Notes: generated by a model not told the origin, from the letters alone. A DNA stretch of 64,000 nucleotides from Bacteroidota bacterium (GCA_022573715.1 JACZTL010000006.1:54547-118546), one strand, 5' to 3'; shown: positions 37,256 to 47,865, counted from the stretch's first letter. A program made the numbers and translations.

Positions 37256-38821
37256 ATGAATGGTAAAACACAAAAATCTGTTTTAATAATTGATGATGAT
37301 CCTATAATTAGAGAATTATTAAATCAACAGCTTACTTCAAACTTCTATAATATATATGAAGCTTCAAAACCTTCGGAAGCACAGAAAATTTTAGATGACA
37401 ATAATATAGATTTGGTCTTATGTGATATTATAATGCCAGAAATGGACGGTTATGAGTTTTGCAGCATAGTAAGAAAAAATAAGAAGCACAGTTTAATTCC
37501 TTTTATATTTATAACAGGTGACCCCACGATTGGCAGCAAATCAAAAGCACTTGATGCCGGGGCAGACGATTTAATTTTTAAACCTATAGAAATTGATGAT
37601 CTTCTCTTTAAAATTCAGGCATTGCTTAGACGTTCTGATATTTATAAAAGTTACGGAAAAAAAAATAATGTTGAAAATAATTTTGCAGAACAACAGGCAA
37701 AGATTTTATTAGTAGACGATGATAAATCCCTCGGAATGTTATTTCAATATAATCTTAAGAAGGTGGGATTTGAATGCGAATTTGCGCCAAGTGCAGGTGA
37801 AGGATTTAAGAAAGCTAAGGAATTTAAACCTGATTTAATTATATCCGATATTATGATGCCGGAGAAAGATGGCTTTGAATTTAGAAGAATGGTTTTAGCT
37901 GATGATTCTCTTAAAGGAATTCCTTTTGTCTTTTTAACATCTAAAGGTGAAGAAGACGATATACTTGAAGGTTATAATCTGGGTATTGCCGATTATGTTT
38001 TAAAAACTGCAGGACCTAGAGTTGTTGTTGCAAAAGTAAGTGCAATAGTTAAAAGTCTCGGTAAAGAAAGACAAAAGGCCGTTTCAGAGTTACAACATGC
38101 AGCAGATTCAATGCACATAAAAGTTGTTCCCAATGAAGCACCTGAATTTGAAGGATTTGAGATAACACAATGGCACCAGACTTATAAAGGGATACCGGGG
38201 GGAGACTTTTTAGATTATTTTACACTTGATGAAAATAACCTTGCAATTATTCTGGGTGATGTTATGGGTAAGAAATGGGGAGCTTGGTATTTTGCATTCG
38301 CCTATGCAGGCTACGTTAGAAGTGCAATTAGAGTTGTTTTGCAGAACACAAAAGATTTAACTCCAAGTGTTATTTTACAGCAGGTTAATAAATCCGTTTA
38401 TAAAGACGCTAAAGTTTCAGAAGTTTTTGCAACACTTTCTATTATTATATTAAATAAAAAGGAAAAAACATTAAAATATACAGGTGCCGGTGATTTACCT
38501 ATTCTATATCTTGACAGAGTTAACAACGAGTTAAGAAAACTGCGATCAAAAGGTTTGTTATTAGGGTTTGCACCGGACGGAAATTATGAAGATGTCAATT
38601 TAAGTTTAAATAAAAACGACTATATTTTTATTTTTACTGATGGAATAATTGAATCTCGTAATACAGAAGGTGAACAATTCGGATCTAAAAAAATGAGTGA
38701 AGTAATAAAAAATATGTCATTATTAGACAACCCAATGAAAAAATTGAAAGAAGAATTTCGAAATTTTACAGGCGGAAATTATGAAGATGATATTAGTTTA
38801 ATTACTATAAAAGCACTTTAG
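37256..38821 (+). CDS. Dual-receiver SpoIIE-type PP2C phosphatase
   Basis: A 521-residue regulator. It has a first receiver with Asp57 (LCDIIMPEMDG), a second receiver with Asp198 (IISDIMMPEKDG) and a C-terminal SpoIIE/RsbU PP2C phosphatase domain from about residue 285 (GIPGGDFLDYF, ILGDVMGKKWGA, YTGAGDLP, FTDGIIESRN) with the metal-binding aspartates present. The two intact receivers suggest that two kinases, or one in two states, control the phosphatase. The likely substrate is the STAS protein encoded upstream. Confidence 0.93.
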   Translation: MNGKTQKSVLIIDDDPIIRELLNQQLTSNFYNIYEASKPSEAQKILDDNNIDLVLCDIIMPEMDGYEFCSIVRKNKKHSLIPFIFITGDPTIGSKSKALDAGADDLIFKPIEIDDLLFKIQALLRRSDIYKSYGKKNNVENNFAEQQAKILLVDDDKSLGMLFQYNLKKVGFECEFAPSAGEGFKKAKEFKPDLIISDIMMPEKDGFEFRRMVLADDSLKGIPFVFLTSKGEEDDILEGYNLGIADYVLKTAGPRVVVAKVSAIVKSLGKERQKAVSELQHAADSMHIKVVPNEAPEFEGFEITQWHQTYKGIPGGDFLDYFTLDENNLAIILGDVMGKKWGAWYFAFAYAGYVRSAIRVVLQNTKDLTPSVILQQVNKSVYKDAKVSEVFATLSIIILNKKEKTLKYTGAGDLPILYLDRVNNELRKLRSKGLLLGFAPDGNYEDVNLSLNKNDYIFIFTDGIIESRNTEGEQFGSKKMSEVIKNMSLLDNPMKKLKEEFRNFTGGNYEDDISLITIKAL

Positions 38822-38840
38822 ATTAAAATTATTATTTCTT

Positions 38841-39914
38841 TCAATTACTTGCCTGAAGTTTTTCTGCTCGATCCGCAATTTTTATTTGTTCCAAAAGCTC
38901 GTCTAAATCACCTTCCATAATATTTGCGAGATTATAAAGCGTGAGTCCAATTCTATGATCAGTTACACGGTTTTGGGGATAATTATATGTTCTTATTTTA
39001 TCACTTCTATCACCGCTTCCAATCATTGATTTTCTTTGAGCCGATATTTGAGCATTATGTTCTTTTAGCTTAACGTCGTAAAGTCTAGCTCTAAGAACTT
39101 TCATTGCTTTTTGTCTGTTCTTTAATTGAGATCTTTCATCCTGGCATTGAACAACAATTCCTGTTGGGATATGTGTAATTCTGATAGCAGTTTCAACCTT
39201 GTTTACATTTTGCCCGCCAGCCCCGCCAGAACGATAAACATCTATTCTTAAATCAGCTTGGTTAATTTCAATTTGAACATCCTCGGCTTCAGGGAGAACG
39301 GCAACCGATGCTGCAGATGTATGAACTCTTCCGCTCGATTCAGTAAGCGGAACTCTCTGAACACGGTGTACACCGCTTTCAAATTTTAGATTGCCATAAA
39401 TATTTTTACCTGATACAGAAAAAACAACCTCTTTTATTCCTCCTAATCCGGAATCACTCAAATCAATTAAATCTATTTTCCAATCTTTAATTTCACTATA
39501 ACGTGAATACATTCTGTAGAGATCTGCAGCAAACAATGCTGCTTCATCACCACCGGTTCCGGCTCTGATTTCCATAATTATATTTTTATTGTCATCTGGA
39601 TCTTTGGGTAGAAGAAGTAGCTTAATTTTTTCTTCAATTTCATTTTTTTTAGCTTCCAATTCCTCTAATTCACTTTCAGCCATTTCTATTAAATCCGGTT
39701 CGCCACCTTCTGCTATTATTTCTTTATTTCCTTCAATATTGTTTATTATATCCGTTAACTCTTTGTAAGATTTAATTATGTCTTCAAGATCGCTTCTTTC
39801 TTTACTTAGTTTTATAACTTTTTCCCTGTCAGAAAGAACTTCAGGATCTGATAAATTCTGATTTATCTCTTCGAAATGATTTTTAATTTTTTCTAATTTT
39901 TCTATTAAATTCAT
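38841..39914 (-). CDS. prfA: Peptide chain release factor 1
   Basis: A 357-residue translation terminator for UAA and UAG codons. It contains GGQ (233-235) in [18 protein letters not shown], where the methylated Gln catalyses hydrolysis, and PLT in place of the usual PxT codon-recognition tripeptide, in [14 protein letters not shown]. Length is normal. It is convergent with the phosphatase gene, with 19 bases between them. No hemK/prmC methylase gene is beside it. Confidence 0.96.
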   Translation of the reverse strand: MNLIEKLEKIKNHFEEINQNLSDPEVLSDREKVIKLSKERSDLEDIIKSYKELTDIINNIEGNKEIIAEGGEPDLIEMAESELEELEAKKNEIEEKIKLLLLPKDPDDNKNIIMEIRAGTGGDEAALFAADLYRMYSRYSEIKDWKIDLIDLSDSGLGGIKEVVFSVSGKNIYGNLKFESGVHRVQRVPLTESSGRVHTSAASVAVLPEAEDVQIEINQADLRIDVYRSGGAGGQNVNKVETAIRITHIPTGIVVQCQDERSQLKNRQKAMKVLRARLYDVKLKEHNAQISAQRKSMIGSGDRSDKIRTYNYPQNRVTDHRIGLTLYNLANIMEGDLDELLEQIKIADRAEKLQASN

Positions 39915-39982
39915 AGCATCTGTGCTGATTTTTAGTTCGTAAATATAGTAAAGGGTAAAATTAAAACCTAAGAAGAAAAAAG

Positions 39983-40435
39983 CTAACTGTAATAAGTTGA
40001 TGTAATTGTATAGGTATGTTTTGGGGTCTTGATGTTCCAGGTTAATTTGATGCTGGTAGGTGCAATAAATAATTCAGCATAATAAAGGTCCTGTTCACAA
40101 ATGTACGGCTTTAAACTTTTCCATAAATTATTTTTTTCATTATAGAAGCTCACGAGAAATACCGGTTTTTTTTCACCGAACCTTAAATGCTCTAACTTTA
40201 ATATAGAATTATTATGTGCAGTCCACTTATATATATTTTTCGAATTAACTTTTTGTCCATAATTATTTACCCAGTCACCCAGTTCTTCGGTAATAATTGT
40301 AGAATCATCCGGTTTGGATACTTTTAAATTGCAATTTAGGTGGATATTTAATGAAGGGTTGGGGTGATTAACTTTAAAGTTTAATCTCTTAACTTTCTCT
40401 AATTTATTTATTAAATATTTTAAGTTTGAATTCAT
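39983..40435 (-). CDS. Uncharacterised protein, possibly DUF6314-like
   Basis: A 150-residue protein with no signal peptide. The second half ([49 protein letters not shown]) is a run of beta strands with a histidine-free pattern that recalls DUF6314 proteins (W...H.C..D.Y, then W.V.GP.K.Y). The similarity is from memory and not strong. It lies between prfA and the M61 peptidase, all on the minus strand and probably separately transcribed. Confidence 0.6.
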   Translation of the reverse strand: MNSNLKYLINKLEKVKRLNFKVNHPNPSLNIHLNCNLKVSKPDDSTIITEELGDWVNNYGQKVNSKNIYKWTAHNNSILKLEHLRFGEKKPVFLVSFYNEKNNLWKSLKPYICEQDLYYAELFIAPTSIKLTWNIKTPKHTYTITSTYYS

Positions 40436-40481
40436 AAGTAATAAAATAAAGAAAGGGATGTTAAAAATCCTTCCTTTAGTT

Positions 40482-42260
40482 TTATAAATTTTTCATCCAG
40501 ACTTCCCTAAACTTTAATTGTTTCTCAGAAGCATTTGGATTAACCTCAAAAGCGTGTTTAACTTCCTGAGCTGTTAAAACAGGTTTTATCTTTATTTTTT
40601 TGTCTCCTCTGCTCACTGTAATATTTATGCTGTCACCTGCCTTTAATTTATGGAGCTTACCTATAACACTTCGTGCATTTTTAAGTGTAACAGGAGTTCC
40701 ATCAATTTCCTCAATTATATCACCTGCCAAAATTCCTGTCTCTGCTGCCTTAGTAGATTTAGCAACGAACAATTTTTGTCCCTTTACACCAAATCGAATT
40801 CCGAGTGAAATTTTTGAACTGTCTACTCCTTTTGACTCATAATAGTTAATTCCAAGTTTATCGAAATATTCTTTTACAGGTAAAGGTTCAGTATTTTTTA
40901 TGTATTTAGTAATAAAATCATCCATTTCGGGATAAGTCATTGCTACTAATTCATTAAAGAAATTATTTTCACTAAACGCCTTATGTTTGCCGTATTTGTT
41001 TGCTAATTCTATTATTAATTCTCTTAATCCCTTTTTACCATTTGATAGTTCAAGCAAACGAATATCCATTAAAGTTCCTATTACAGAACCTTTCATATAA
41101 ATATTTGCGTATTGTTGAGGCAATTCTGTAGCGCGTTTACCAAGTTCTGTAAGACTGATATCTTGTTTATAGAAATCATTAATCTTTAACTTTTGTGAAA
41201 TTTCTTTTAAATAATCTTCAAGAGTAAATAGTTCTGCTCTTAATTGCATAATATCTGATGCCCACTCTGTAATACCCTCATATAACCATAAATGTTGTGA
41301 CATAACGGGCTTAACAAAATTAAACTTTTCTACAAGTTCACTATGAATGTTTAATGGAATTACAATATGAAAAAACTCGTGTGCAACCACAGATCGAATA
41401 CTATTTGTAAAATTCTTAGTTAAGGGTTGTTCTCTAAAAACATATTCTGAACTGTATGAATGTTCCCAAGCACCTGCAGAAATATCTTCAAAATGGAAAA
41501 GAAAAACATAGTGTTTTACAGGTAATCCTTTGATGAATTTGTTTTCTGCTTCAAGTATATCTTGTATAATAGAAAGCAGCTCATCAGATTTTATTAAACC
41601 CGTTTTTGAATATGTATAAACATTAATATCTGTATCTGCTACTTTTGTTTCAGCTTTAGTTAATTTACCCAATAATATTGGAGAATCAACTATATGATCG
41701 TATGTATCTGCCACATAAAATCCATTTTTATTAAGCTTTAGGGCAGTGCCTACTATCCACTCTTCAGGATATTCCAATTTTACATAAATTGGATCGGATT
41801 GTTTGCCTTTAAAATATCCGAATACTGCTTGTCCGTTTATCAAAACATGATCATCTTCAATTGAGGTACCGGTCATAGGATAAACTTTGTTAGTTTTAAC
41901 GGGAGTATCCCAAGTTTCTGAAATAGTGTAAGTTATTTTATAAACATCTTCGGGATCATCAATTTCCCACTGATTTGTTGAAATCTTTTCCACATCAATT
42001 TGGTCTCCGTCCTCGTCAAAGGCATTAAAAGATTTTACAAATCTTCCAATATCCATAATTTGATATGTCCCGGGAGCAGTTGAAGCGAACTGGAAAATAT
42101 TATTATCATTGGTAAGATTTTTAGGAAATACCGTTACTTTAAATGTGTCGTTGGATCGGTCATTTAAATTAACATAAAACTTTTGTTGTGCTAAAATTCC
42201 AACACTTACAATTATAGCAAATGTAAATGTTAATTTAAAATTTCTTAAAAATCGTTTCAT
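40482..42260 (-). CDS. M61-family (glycyl aminopeptidase-like) peptidase with PDZ domain
   Basis: A 592-residue secreted zinc peptidase. It has a signal peptide (to about residue 24, ILAQQ), an N-terminal beta domain, a gluzincin domain with AHEFFH (His294, Glu295, His298) and YEGITEWASD, and a C-terminal PDZ domain (about 475-570; GIRFGVKGQKLFVAKST). This order matches the M61 family, for which glycyl aminopeptidase activity is known in Sphingomonas. A strong Shine-Dalgarno sequence (AAAGGAG) precedes the ATG. It is divergent from ispH. Confidence 0.93.
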   Translation of the reverse strand: MKRFLRNFKLTFTFAIIVSVGILAQQKFYVNLNDRSNDTFKVTVFPKNLTNDNNIFQFASTAPGTYQIMDIGRFVKSFNAFDEDGDQIDVEKISTNQWEIDDPEDVYKITYTISETWDTPVKTNKVYPMTGTSIEDDHVLINGQAVFGYFKGKQSDPIYVKLEYPEEWIVGTALKLNKNGFYVADTYDHIVDSPILLGKLTKAETKVADTDINVYTYSKTGLIKSDELLSIIQDILEAENKFIKGLPVKHYVFLFHFEDISAGAWEHSYSSEYVFREQPLTKNFTNSIRSVVAHEFFHIVIPLNIHSELVEKFNFVKPVMSQHLWLYEGITEWASDIMQLRAELFTLEDYLKEISQKLKINDFYKQDISLTELGKRATELPQQYANIYMKGSVIGTLMDIRLLELSNGKKGLRELIIELANKYGKHKAFSENNFFNELVAMTYPEMDDFITKYIKNTEPLPVKEYFDKLGINYYESKGVDSSKISLGIRFGVKGQKLFVAKSTKAAETGILAGDIIEEIDGTPVTLKNARSVIGKLHKLKAGDSINITVSRGDKKIKIKPVLTAQEVKHAFEVNPNASEKQLKFREVWMKNL

Positions 42261-42423
42261 CTAATACTCCTTTATAACTAAATATAATTATTACAAGATG
42301 AAAATATTAATAATAGAAAACTGATTTTTAAAGATTATGATGAACGATAAGAATTTGTGATTAACGGATAATCTTGTACTTGAAGCGAAAACTGTATGAG
42401 ATAAAACTTTGTTAAATGATTTT

Positions 42424-42437
42424 AGAATTATAATTCT
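42424..42437. promoter_or_regulatory. 14-bp perfect palindrome before ispH
   Basis: AGAATTATAATTCT, 40 bases before the ispH start in the 217-base divergent spacer with the M61 gene. It may be an operator; base composition makes chance palindromes common here. Confidence 0.25.
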
Positions 42438-42477
42438 TTAAATTTAGTCATAGCTTATAAAACAATAAATATTAAAA

Positions 42478-43698
42478 TTGAAAAAATTTGAGATACCTAT
42501 ATATTATCAAAGCTCTATAATTTCTAGGATAAAAAAAATTCGTACATTGAATGATTCTAGGAAAAAAGATTACTCTCCAACAATGTTGGATTTTGGACCT
42601 GTCCGGTTTTTTATTGCAAGGCATTTCGGCTTTTGCTACGGTGTAGAAAATGCAATTGAAATTGCATATAAAACTATAGCTGAAAATCCCGGTAAAAGAA
42701 TATTTTTATTAAGTGAAATGATTCACAATCCGGGTGTAAATAATGATTTGCTAAACTTACATGTAAAATTTATTATGGATACTTCAGGAAATCAGATTAT
42801 AGATTGGGATGAAATATCAAATGAAGATATTGTAATAATTCCTGCATTCGGAACAACATTAGAAATTGAGAAAAAATTGAACGAAAAAGGGATAAATCCC
42901 TATAAGTACGACACCACCTGTCCCTTTGTAGAGAAGGTCTGGAATCGTTCAGCATCATTAGGTGATGAAGGCAGCACTATAATAATTCACGGTAAGTATT
43001 CACACGAGGAAACAAGAGCTACATTTTCGCACAGTAAAGAAAGTTCACCCACTCTTATAGTAAGAGACATGAAAGAAACAGAATTTTTAGCTTCTGTAAT
43101 TTTGAACAAAAAAAGTAAAAAAGATTTTTTTGAATATTTTAAGGAGAAATATTCAAAAGGATTTAATATAGAAAAGCATTTAATTAAAATAGGTGTTGTC
43201 AACCAAACAACTATGCTTGCTACGGAAACTGAAGAAATTGCTTCTTTACTAAAACAAACTATGCTAGAAAAATATGGTATTGGTAAAATAGATGAGCATT
43301 TTGCTGATACAAGAGATACATTATGCTATGCGACAAATGATAACCAGGATGCCACCATTGAATTATTATACAGAGATGCAGATTTTGCTATTGTTGTGGG
43401 CGGTTATAACAGCTCTAACACAAGTCATATAGTTGAACTTTGCAGTGATAAACTTCCCACTTATTTTATTTCCTCTGCAGATAAAATATTGGATGATATA
43501 AATATAAATCACTTTGATTTAAGTATAAAGAAAGAAATAACTACTGAAAATTATTTACCCCCAAAAGATAAAATTGATATATTACTTACCAGTGGAGCTT
43601 CGTGTCCCGATGCAGAAGTAGAAAGTGTATTGATGAAATTTTTGTCAATGTTTGATGAAGTAAAACCAATTGATGAAGTAATAAAAAGTTTAGGTTAA
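42478..43698 (+). CDS. ispH: 4-hydroxy-3-methylbut-2-enyl diphosphate reductase
   Basis: The last step of the MEP pathway, making IPP and DMAPP with a [4Fe-4S] cluster. The cluster cysteines are Cys53 (HFGFCYGVENA), Cys148 (DTTCPFVEKVW) and Cys376 (SGASCPDAEVE). At 406 residues it is the long form seen in cyanobacteria and Bacteroidota relatives, with about 40 extra N-terminal residues and internal insertions compared with the 316-residue E. coli enzyme. The start is a TTG at 42478. It supplies the isoprenyl units used by uppS in this window. Confidence 0.95.
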   Translation: MKKFEIPIYYQSSIISRIKKIRTLNDSRKKDYSPTMLDFGPVRFFIARHFGFCYGVENAIEIAYKTIAENPGKRIFLLSEMIHNPGVNNDLLNLHVKFIMDTSGNQIIDWDEISNEDIVIIPAFGTTLEIEKKLNEKGINPYKYDTTCPFVEKVWNRSASLGDEGSTIIIHGKYSHEETRATFSHSKESSPTLIVRDMKETEFLASVILNKKSKKDFFEYFKEKYSKGFNIEKHLIKIGVVNQTTMLATETEEIASLLKQTMLEKYGIGKIDEHFADTRDTLCYATNDNQDATIELLYRDADFAIVVGGYNSSNTSHIVELCSDKLPTYFISSADKILDDININHFDLSIKKEITTENYLPPKDKIDILLTSGASCPDAEVESVLMKFLSMFDEVKPIDEVIKSLG

Positions 43699-43720
43699 GA
43701 CTTTGCCTTGTCAATTATGT

Positions 43721-43757
43721 TTTAAGGCTTTCACGGTACGGTCGTGATAGCCTTAAA
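43721..43757. terminator. 15-bp hairpin after ispH
   Basis: TTTAAGGCTTTCACG (43721-43735) pairs with CGTGATAGCCTTAAA (43743-43757) with one mismatch around GTACGGT. There is no long T tail, so it may be a weak or Rho-assisted terminator for ispH. Confidence 0.5.
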
Positions 43758-43767
43758 TAATTGAAAA

Positions 43768-43790
43768 GTAAAACGACCGGTTTGGTCGCT
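43768..43790 (-). terminator. Minus-strand terminator for the thioredoxin-like gene
   Basis: On the minus strand, CGACC, loop AAACC, GGTCG, then TTTTAC. It lies just past the stop of the minus-strand gene that begins at 45780. Confidence 0.5.
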
Positions 43791-43803
43791 CTGCAATAAT
43801 AAT

Positions 43804-45780
43804 TTAATTTACATCAATAAAATGAGATTGAAGCACTTCTTTTGTGCTTGTATTCTGTAGCCAAACTACAACGGCTAAATTATTTGAATTTACTTTGTCT
43901 GTTCTTTCTCTCCAACCTTTATAATTTGGGCCTAATCGCCAATGACCATATTTATCCGGGGCAGAAAGATAATCACTTAGCTCTTTTTCTAAATCTTTTA
44001 ATGATATGTCAGCGGTGGAAACACCTAATTTATTTTTTAGATTGAAAGATTTTCCGTCCTTTGTTTTTAATAATTTTCTAACTACAAAAATATGTTTGTC
44101 CACTCCGTGTGAACCTGTATATTTAATTGATTTCTCAACCAGGGCAATGTTTACAACATCATCTTCATTTATCTTTGCTTTTGACAATTTTGAAATATTC
44201 AATTTTAAGTTAACTTTATTACTTACTAATTTGGCAGAACCGGAAATAACAAATTTGGATTTATTCTTTAAATATTTTTTTATGATGTGACTATAAACCT
44301 GGAACCTGTTTTTTGCTAGCAAAGATGATCCGCCACCAGTTAACTTTTCTGTACCGTTAAAAAACACGGTCGGTGTTCCAAAGTTGTTTCCGTAGTATTC
44401 ATACTTTTGAAGTGTAGAAGTATTTGTCATCGGATCAGGACCGGGAATATGTACGTGATATTCAAGTATTACAAGAGTTTTACGGTTAAAATATTCTGAA
44501 AGCATATCAAATGCTTTATCTGACGCAACGCAAGGTGAACATTCGGCGCCGGTAAATAATTCTGCAAGCACGACTTTTCCATTACTCTTTCCTTTAAATT
44601 TACCTGGATGAAAAGATGATGCTTCTTTTTTCTTTTTTGCAAGAAGAATATCAAGGTCATTTTTATTCAAATCATTTTTATCCATTAAGGAATTAGCAGC
44701 TCTTACCAATCTATCGTCATCATAAGCAAACAAACCCGATGCGTAAGAATCTAACGCTTTAGTAACGTTTTTATTTGATTCATATATTTTGCCCATCATT
44801 AACCAGAAGTCAAACATCCAAGTTGGAGTTAGTGCTTTTACTTTATTTAGTTCCTTGATTGCCTGGTTTCGCTTTCCCATTGCATTTAACACAATTGCAT
44901 AATTGTATCTGAGGTCAATTAAATCTGAAACAGGTGTTTTTGAATCAATCTTTTTAATAGTGCTTAATGCCAATTTATTTGCTATAGTTAAATCAATACT
45001 CATTTTCCCGAAGTATGCTGCAGTATTGGATTTTGAAATTAAATCGTTCTCTTGTTTTTTTATATTGTTGGATAAAACATTATTAACAATTTTTTTTCTT
45101 TCGGCTTTCCTTTGATTAATATCTTTATATTCCTTTTTTAACCACTTATTAAAATTATTTATAGCTTCACCTGTTTGTCCAAGATAAATTGCTTTTGCAA
45201 TGTTCAACAATGCTTCTTGTCTAAATTCGTTTTCTTCTTGGTATATTGATAAAAAATAAAGCATACTTGGGTCGTCCGGTCTGTTTTTAATTGCTTCAGT
45301 TTGAAGCTCCAAAGCTTTTTTGTTTTTTCCCAATTGATGTAAGACAAATGCTTGTGTGTCCAAAAAAGATGAGAGTGAACGTGATTTAGCCTTACGTGCT
45401 GATTTAACTGCTTTTTCAGAATAGACTAGTGCAGTGTCTAAGCCTAATTTTTTCTCCGCTAAAGAATATGCTACTGAGTTATAAGCGTTTTTCCTTGAAT
45501 TTTCAGGGCGTGAATAAATATATAATGAAGCATAATATAAAGCAGAATTTTCTTCAGCAATGTTTAGGTGTTCTTTGAATAAATAATAATCTGCTCTGTG
45601 TAGATTTTTGCTTTTCGGGAAATCCGTTTTGTATTTTTTTAAAGCAGTAATTTTTGTTGAAGATGTTAGTTTATCTAATGCGTTATTGTAAGCTTTAATA
45701 TCATCAGTTTGAGCAGTTGTAATATTTGCTATAAATATTACACAAAAAGTTAATAGAAATAATAAGATGCTTTTTTTCAT
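43804..45780 (-). CDS. Secreted TPR protein with thioredoxin-like domain
   Basis: A 658-residue protein, taking the ATG at 45780 (MKKSILLFLL), preceded by GAGAA; the frame is open to 45792. After a signal peptide (to about residue 24, TTAQT) comes a long TPR-like helical region (about 25-380), then a thioredoxin-like domain with CSPC (Cys414, Cys417) in ELFTGAECSPCVASD and the cis-Pro block FGTPTVFFNGTE. The C-terminal part is beta-rich and ends with AVVVWLQNTSTKEVLQ. It is likely a periplasmic or outer-membrane redox protein acting on secreted cysteines. Partner unknown. Confidence 0.85.
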   Translation of the reverse strand: MKKSILLFLLTFCVIFIANITTAQTDDIKAYNNALDKLTSSTKITALKKYKTDFPKSKNLHRADYYLFKEHLNIAEENSALYYASLYIYSRPENSRKNAYNSVAYSLAEKKLGLDTALVYSEKAVKSARKAKSRSLSSFLDTQAFVLHQLGKNKKALELQTEAIKNRPDDPSMLYFLSIYQEENEFRQEALLNIAKAIYLGQTGEAINNFNKWLKKEYKDINQRKAERKKIVNNVLSNNIKKQENDLISKSNTAAYFGKMSIDLTIANKLALSTIKKIDSKTPVSDLIDLRYNYAIVLNAMGKRNQAIKELNKVKALTPTWMFDFWLMMGKIYESNKNVTKALDSYASGLFAYDDDRLVRAANSLMDKNDLNKNDLDILLAKKKKEASSFHPGKFKGKSNGKVVLAELFTGAECSPCVASDKAFDMLSEYFNRKTLVILEYHVHIPGPDPMTNTSTLQKYEYYGNNFGTPTVFFNGTEKLTGGGSSLLAKNRFQVYSHIIKKYLKNKSKFVISGSAKLVSNKVNLKLNISKLSKAKINEDDVVNIALVEKSIKYTGSHGVDKHIFVVRKLLKTKDGKSFNLKNKLGVSTADISLKDLEKELSDYLSAPDKYGHWRLGPNYKGWRERTDKVNSNNLAVVVWLQNTSTKEVLQSHFIDVN

Positions 45781-45863
45781 TTTATTTCTCACAAATTATT
45801 TAATTGATGAATAAAAATATCAGATTGATTTTATAGTTAAAAGAAATTTGTTATGAACGGTCA

Positions 45864-46808
45864 CTAATTGAACAGCTTTTCTTTTGCTGCATTGAACTCA
45901 CTTAATAATTGTTCAAATAGTTCATTAACAGAGAGTAAATTTTTTATCAGCCCTGAACTTTGTCCGGCTTCCATTTCACCATCGATTTCGTCGCCTTCAA
46001 AAATACCCAAACGTTCTCTTTTTTTACCCAATAATTCTTTTAATTGTTCTTCATCCCATCCTTCTGCTTCAGCATTTTTTGAACGGAAAGCAAAGTCGTT
46101 TTTAAGCATTCTGACTAATCCAATTTTTTTGAACGCAAGTACTGTATCATTGTCTTTGGCTTCTAAAACGTGTTTTTTATAATTGGGATGTGCGGATGAT
46201 TCTAAGGTAGCGGCGAATCTTGTCCCCATTTGCACGCCTTCAGCACCCAAAGAAAAAGCAGCTAATATTCCTCTGCCGTCAGCAATACCGCCTGCAGCAA
46301 TTACCGGAATATTTATTGCGTCAATAATTTGAGGAATCAAACACATTGTTGTTATCTCATCTGCACCGTTATGCCCACCAGCTTCCACTCCTTCACCTAC
46401 AACTGCATCACATCCTGCTGCTTCTGCCTTTAAAGCAAATTTAACAGATGGAACTACGTGTATTACTTTAATATCTTTTGATTTTAATTTTTCAGTAAAA
46501 ATTTTTGGATTCCCTGCAGAAGTAAAAACAATTTTTACTTCATTTTGTAATGTTACATTAATAAGTTTTTCAGCATCTTTTCTCATTAAAGGGATATTAA
46601 TACCGAATGGCTTTTGAGTCGCTAATTTGTATTTTTTAATATGTTCGTCTAAAAGTTCAGGATTCATAGAACCTGAACCGATTAAGCCCAGCCCTCCACA
46701 ATTAGATACAGCAGAAGCAAGACGCCAACCAGAAACCCAAACCATTCCAGCTTGTATGATAGGATATTTAATTTTGAATAGGTTTGTGATTCTATTATTT
46801 ATATTCAT
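45864..46808 (-). CDS. Nitronate monooxygenase / FabK-like FMN enzyme
   Basis: A 314-residue TIM-barrel flavoprotein. It shows IKYPIIQAGMVWVSGWRLASAVSNCGGLGLIGSG at the N-terminus, EAGGHNGADEITT (FMN and catalytic His region), and AAGGIADGRGILAAFSLGAEGVQMGTRF. The C-terminal EMEAGQSSGLIKNL resembles FabK, the enoyl-ACP reductase, as well as nitronate monooxygenases. Which activity it has cannot be read from the sequence alone. It is divergent from the sugar nucleotidyltransferase. If FabK-like, it would join the acyl-ACP enzymes of the lipid A block. Confidence 0.88.
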   Translation of the reverse strand: MNINNRITNLFKIKYPIIQAGMVWVSGWRLASAVSNCGGLGLIGSGSMNPELLDEHIKKYKLATQKPFGINIPLMRKDAEKLINVTLQNEVKIVFTSAGNPKIFTEKLKSKDIKVIHVVPSVKFALKAEAAGCDAVVGEGVEAGGHNGADEITTMCLIPQIIDAINIPVIAAGGIADGRGILAAFSLGAEGVQMGTRFAATLESSAHPNYKKHVLEAKDNDTVLAFKKIGLVRMLKNDFAFRSKNAEAEGWDEEQLKELLGKKRERLGIFEGDEIDGEMEAGQSSGLIKNLLSVNELFEQLLSEFNAAKEKLFN

Positions 46809-46887
46809 GATAAAGTAATCTATTTTTATTTGGTAATAAAAACAAGATTAAGTAATTTTAAATTTCTATCTAAAAAAATAAATAATT

Positions 46888-47865
46888 ATGAGAGCAATTA
46901 TTCCGGTAGCCGGAGTTGGAAGCAGGTTAAGACCGCACACTTATACAATACCAAAAGTGTTATTGAACGTTGGGGGTAAACCTATACTTGCACATATTTT
47001 AGATAAATTAATTTTGGAAAATATAACCAAAGCCACCTTTGTTATCGGGCATCTTGGTGATAAAATTAAAGAGTTTGTAAAAAATGAATATTCTCAATTG
47101 GATTGTGAATTTGTAGTTCAGGAAGAATTGGGTGGTTTGGGGCACGCAATCTATAAGGCAATTCCAACTTTTGATGATGAAGATATTTTTATAATTCTTG
47201 GAGATACAATATTTGACGTAAACCTTGATGAAGTATTTAATAAAAATTGTTCTATGATTGGAGTGAAAGAAGTGAAAGACCCGCGCAGATTTGGCGTGGC
47301 TGTAATAAAAGACGGCAAAGTTGAAAAACTTGTTGAAAAACCAACTGAACCAATATCCAATTTAGCAATAGTAGGGCTTTATTACATATCAAATGCATAT
47401 GCCCTATCTGAATGTTTAAATGAATTAATTAAAAAAGATATAAGAACCAACGGCGAACTTCAACTTACAGATGCTTTGCAAATGATGATTGAACACGGAG
47501 AAAAAATTTGCACCTTTCCCGTTGAAGGCTGGTATGACTGCGGAAAACAGGAAACTATGTTAGAAACAAATAGAATATTATTAGACGATAAATGCACAAA
47601 TAAAAAATTTGATAATGTAGTAATTAATAATCCTGTTTATATAGCTGATGATGTAGAAATATCGGATTCAATAATCGGTCCTTATGCAACAATAAGCAAG
47701 GGAACAAAAATTACGGAATCAATTATTAAAAATTCAATAGTAGGAGAAAATTCCGAAATAAAAACTTCACTACTGGAAAACTCCATTATCGGAAACAATA
47801 CATTGATAAAAGGAAGTTATAAAAGACTTAACACCGGTGATTCAACTGAAATAGAAATTCATTAA
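46888..47865 (+). CDS. Sugar-phosphate nucleotidyltransferase
   Basis: A 325-residue GT-A-type nucleotidyltransferase. The N-terminal [25 protein letters not shown] is the nucleotide-binding signature, followed by LGDTIFDV and [12 protein letters not shown]. The C-terminal quarter (about 255-320) is a left-handed beta-helix ([18 protein letters not shown]). The family makes NDP-glucose or NDP-mannose; which sugar and nucleotide it uses cannot be told here. It directly precedes metK and may serve LPS or glycan synthesis. Confidence 0.9.
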   Translation: MRAIIPVAGVGSRLRPHTYTIPKVLLNVGGKPILAHILDKLILENITKATFVIGHLGDKIKEFVKNEYSQLDCEFVVQEELGGLGHAIYKAIPTFDDEDIFIILGDTIFDVNLDEVFNKNCSMIGVKEVKDPRRFGVAVIKDGKVEKLVEKPTEPISNLAIVGLYYISNAYALSECLNELIKKDIRTNGELQLTDALQMMIEHGEKICTFPVEGWYDCGKQETMLETNRILLDDKCTNKKFDNVVINNPVYIADDVEISDSIIGPYATISKGTKITESIIKNSIVGENSEIKTSLLENSIIGNNTLIKGSYKRLNTGDSTEIEIH

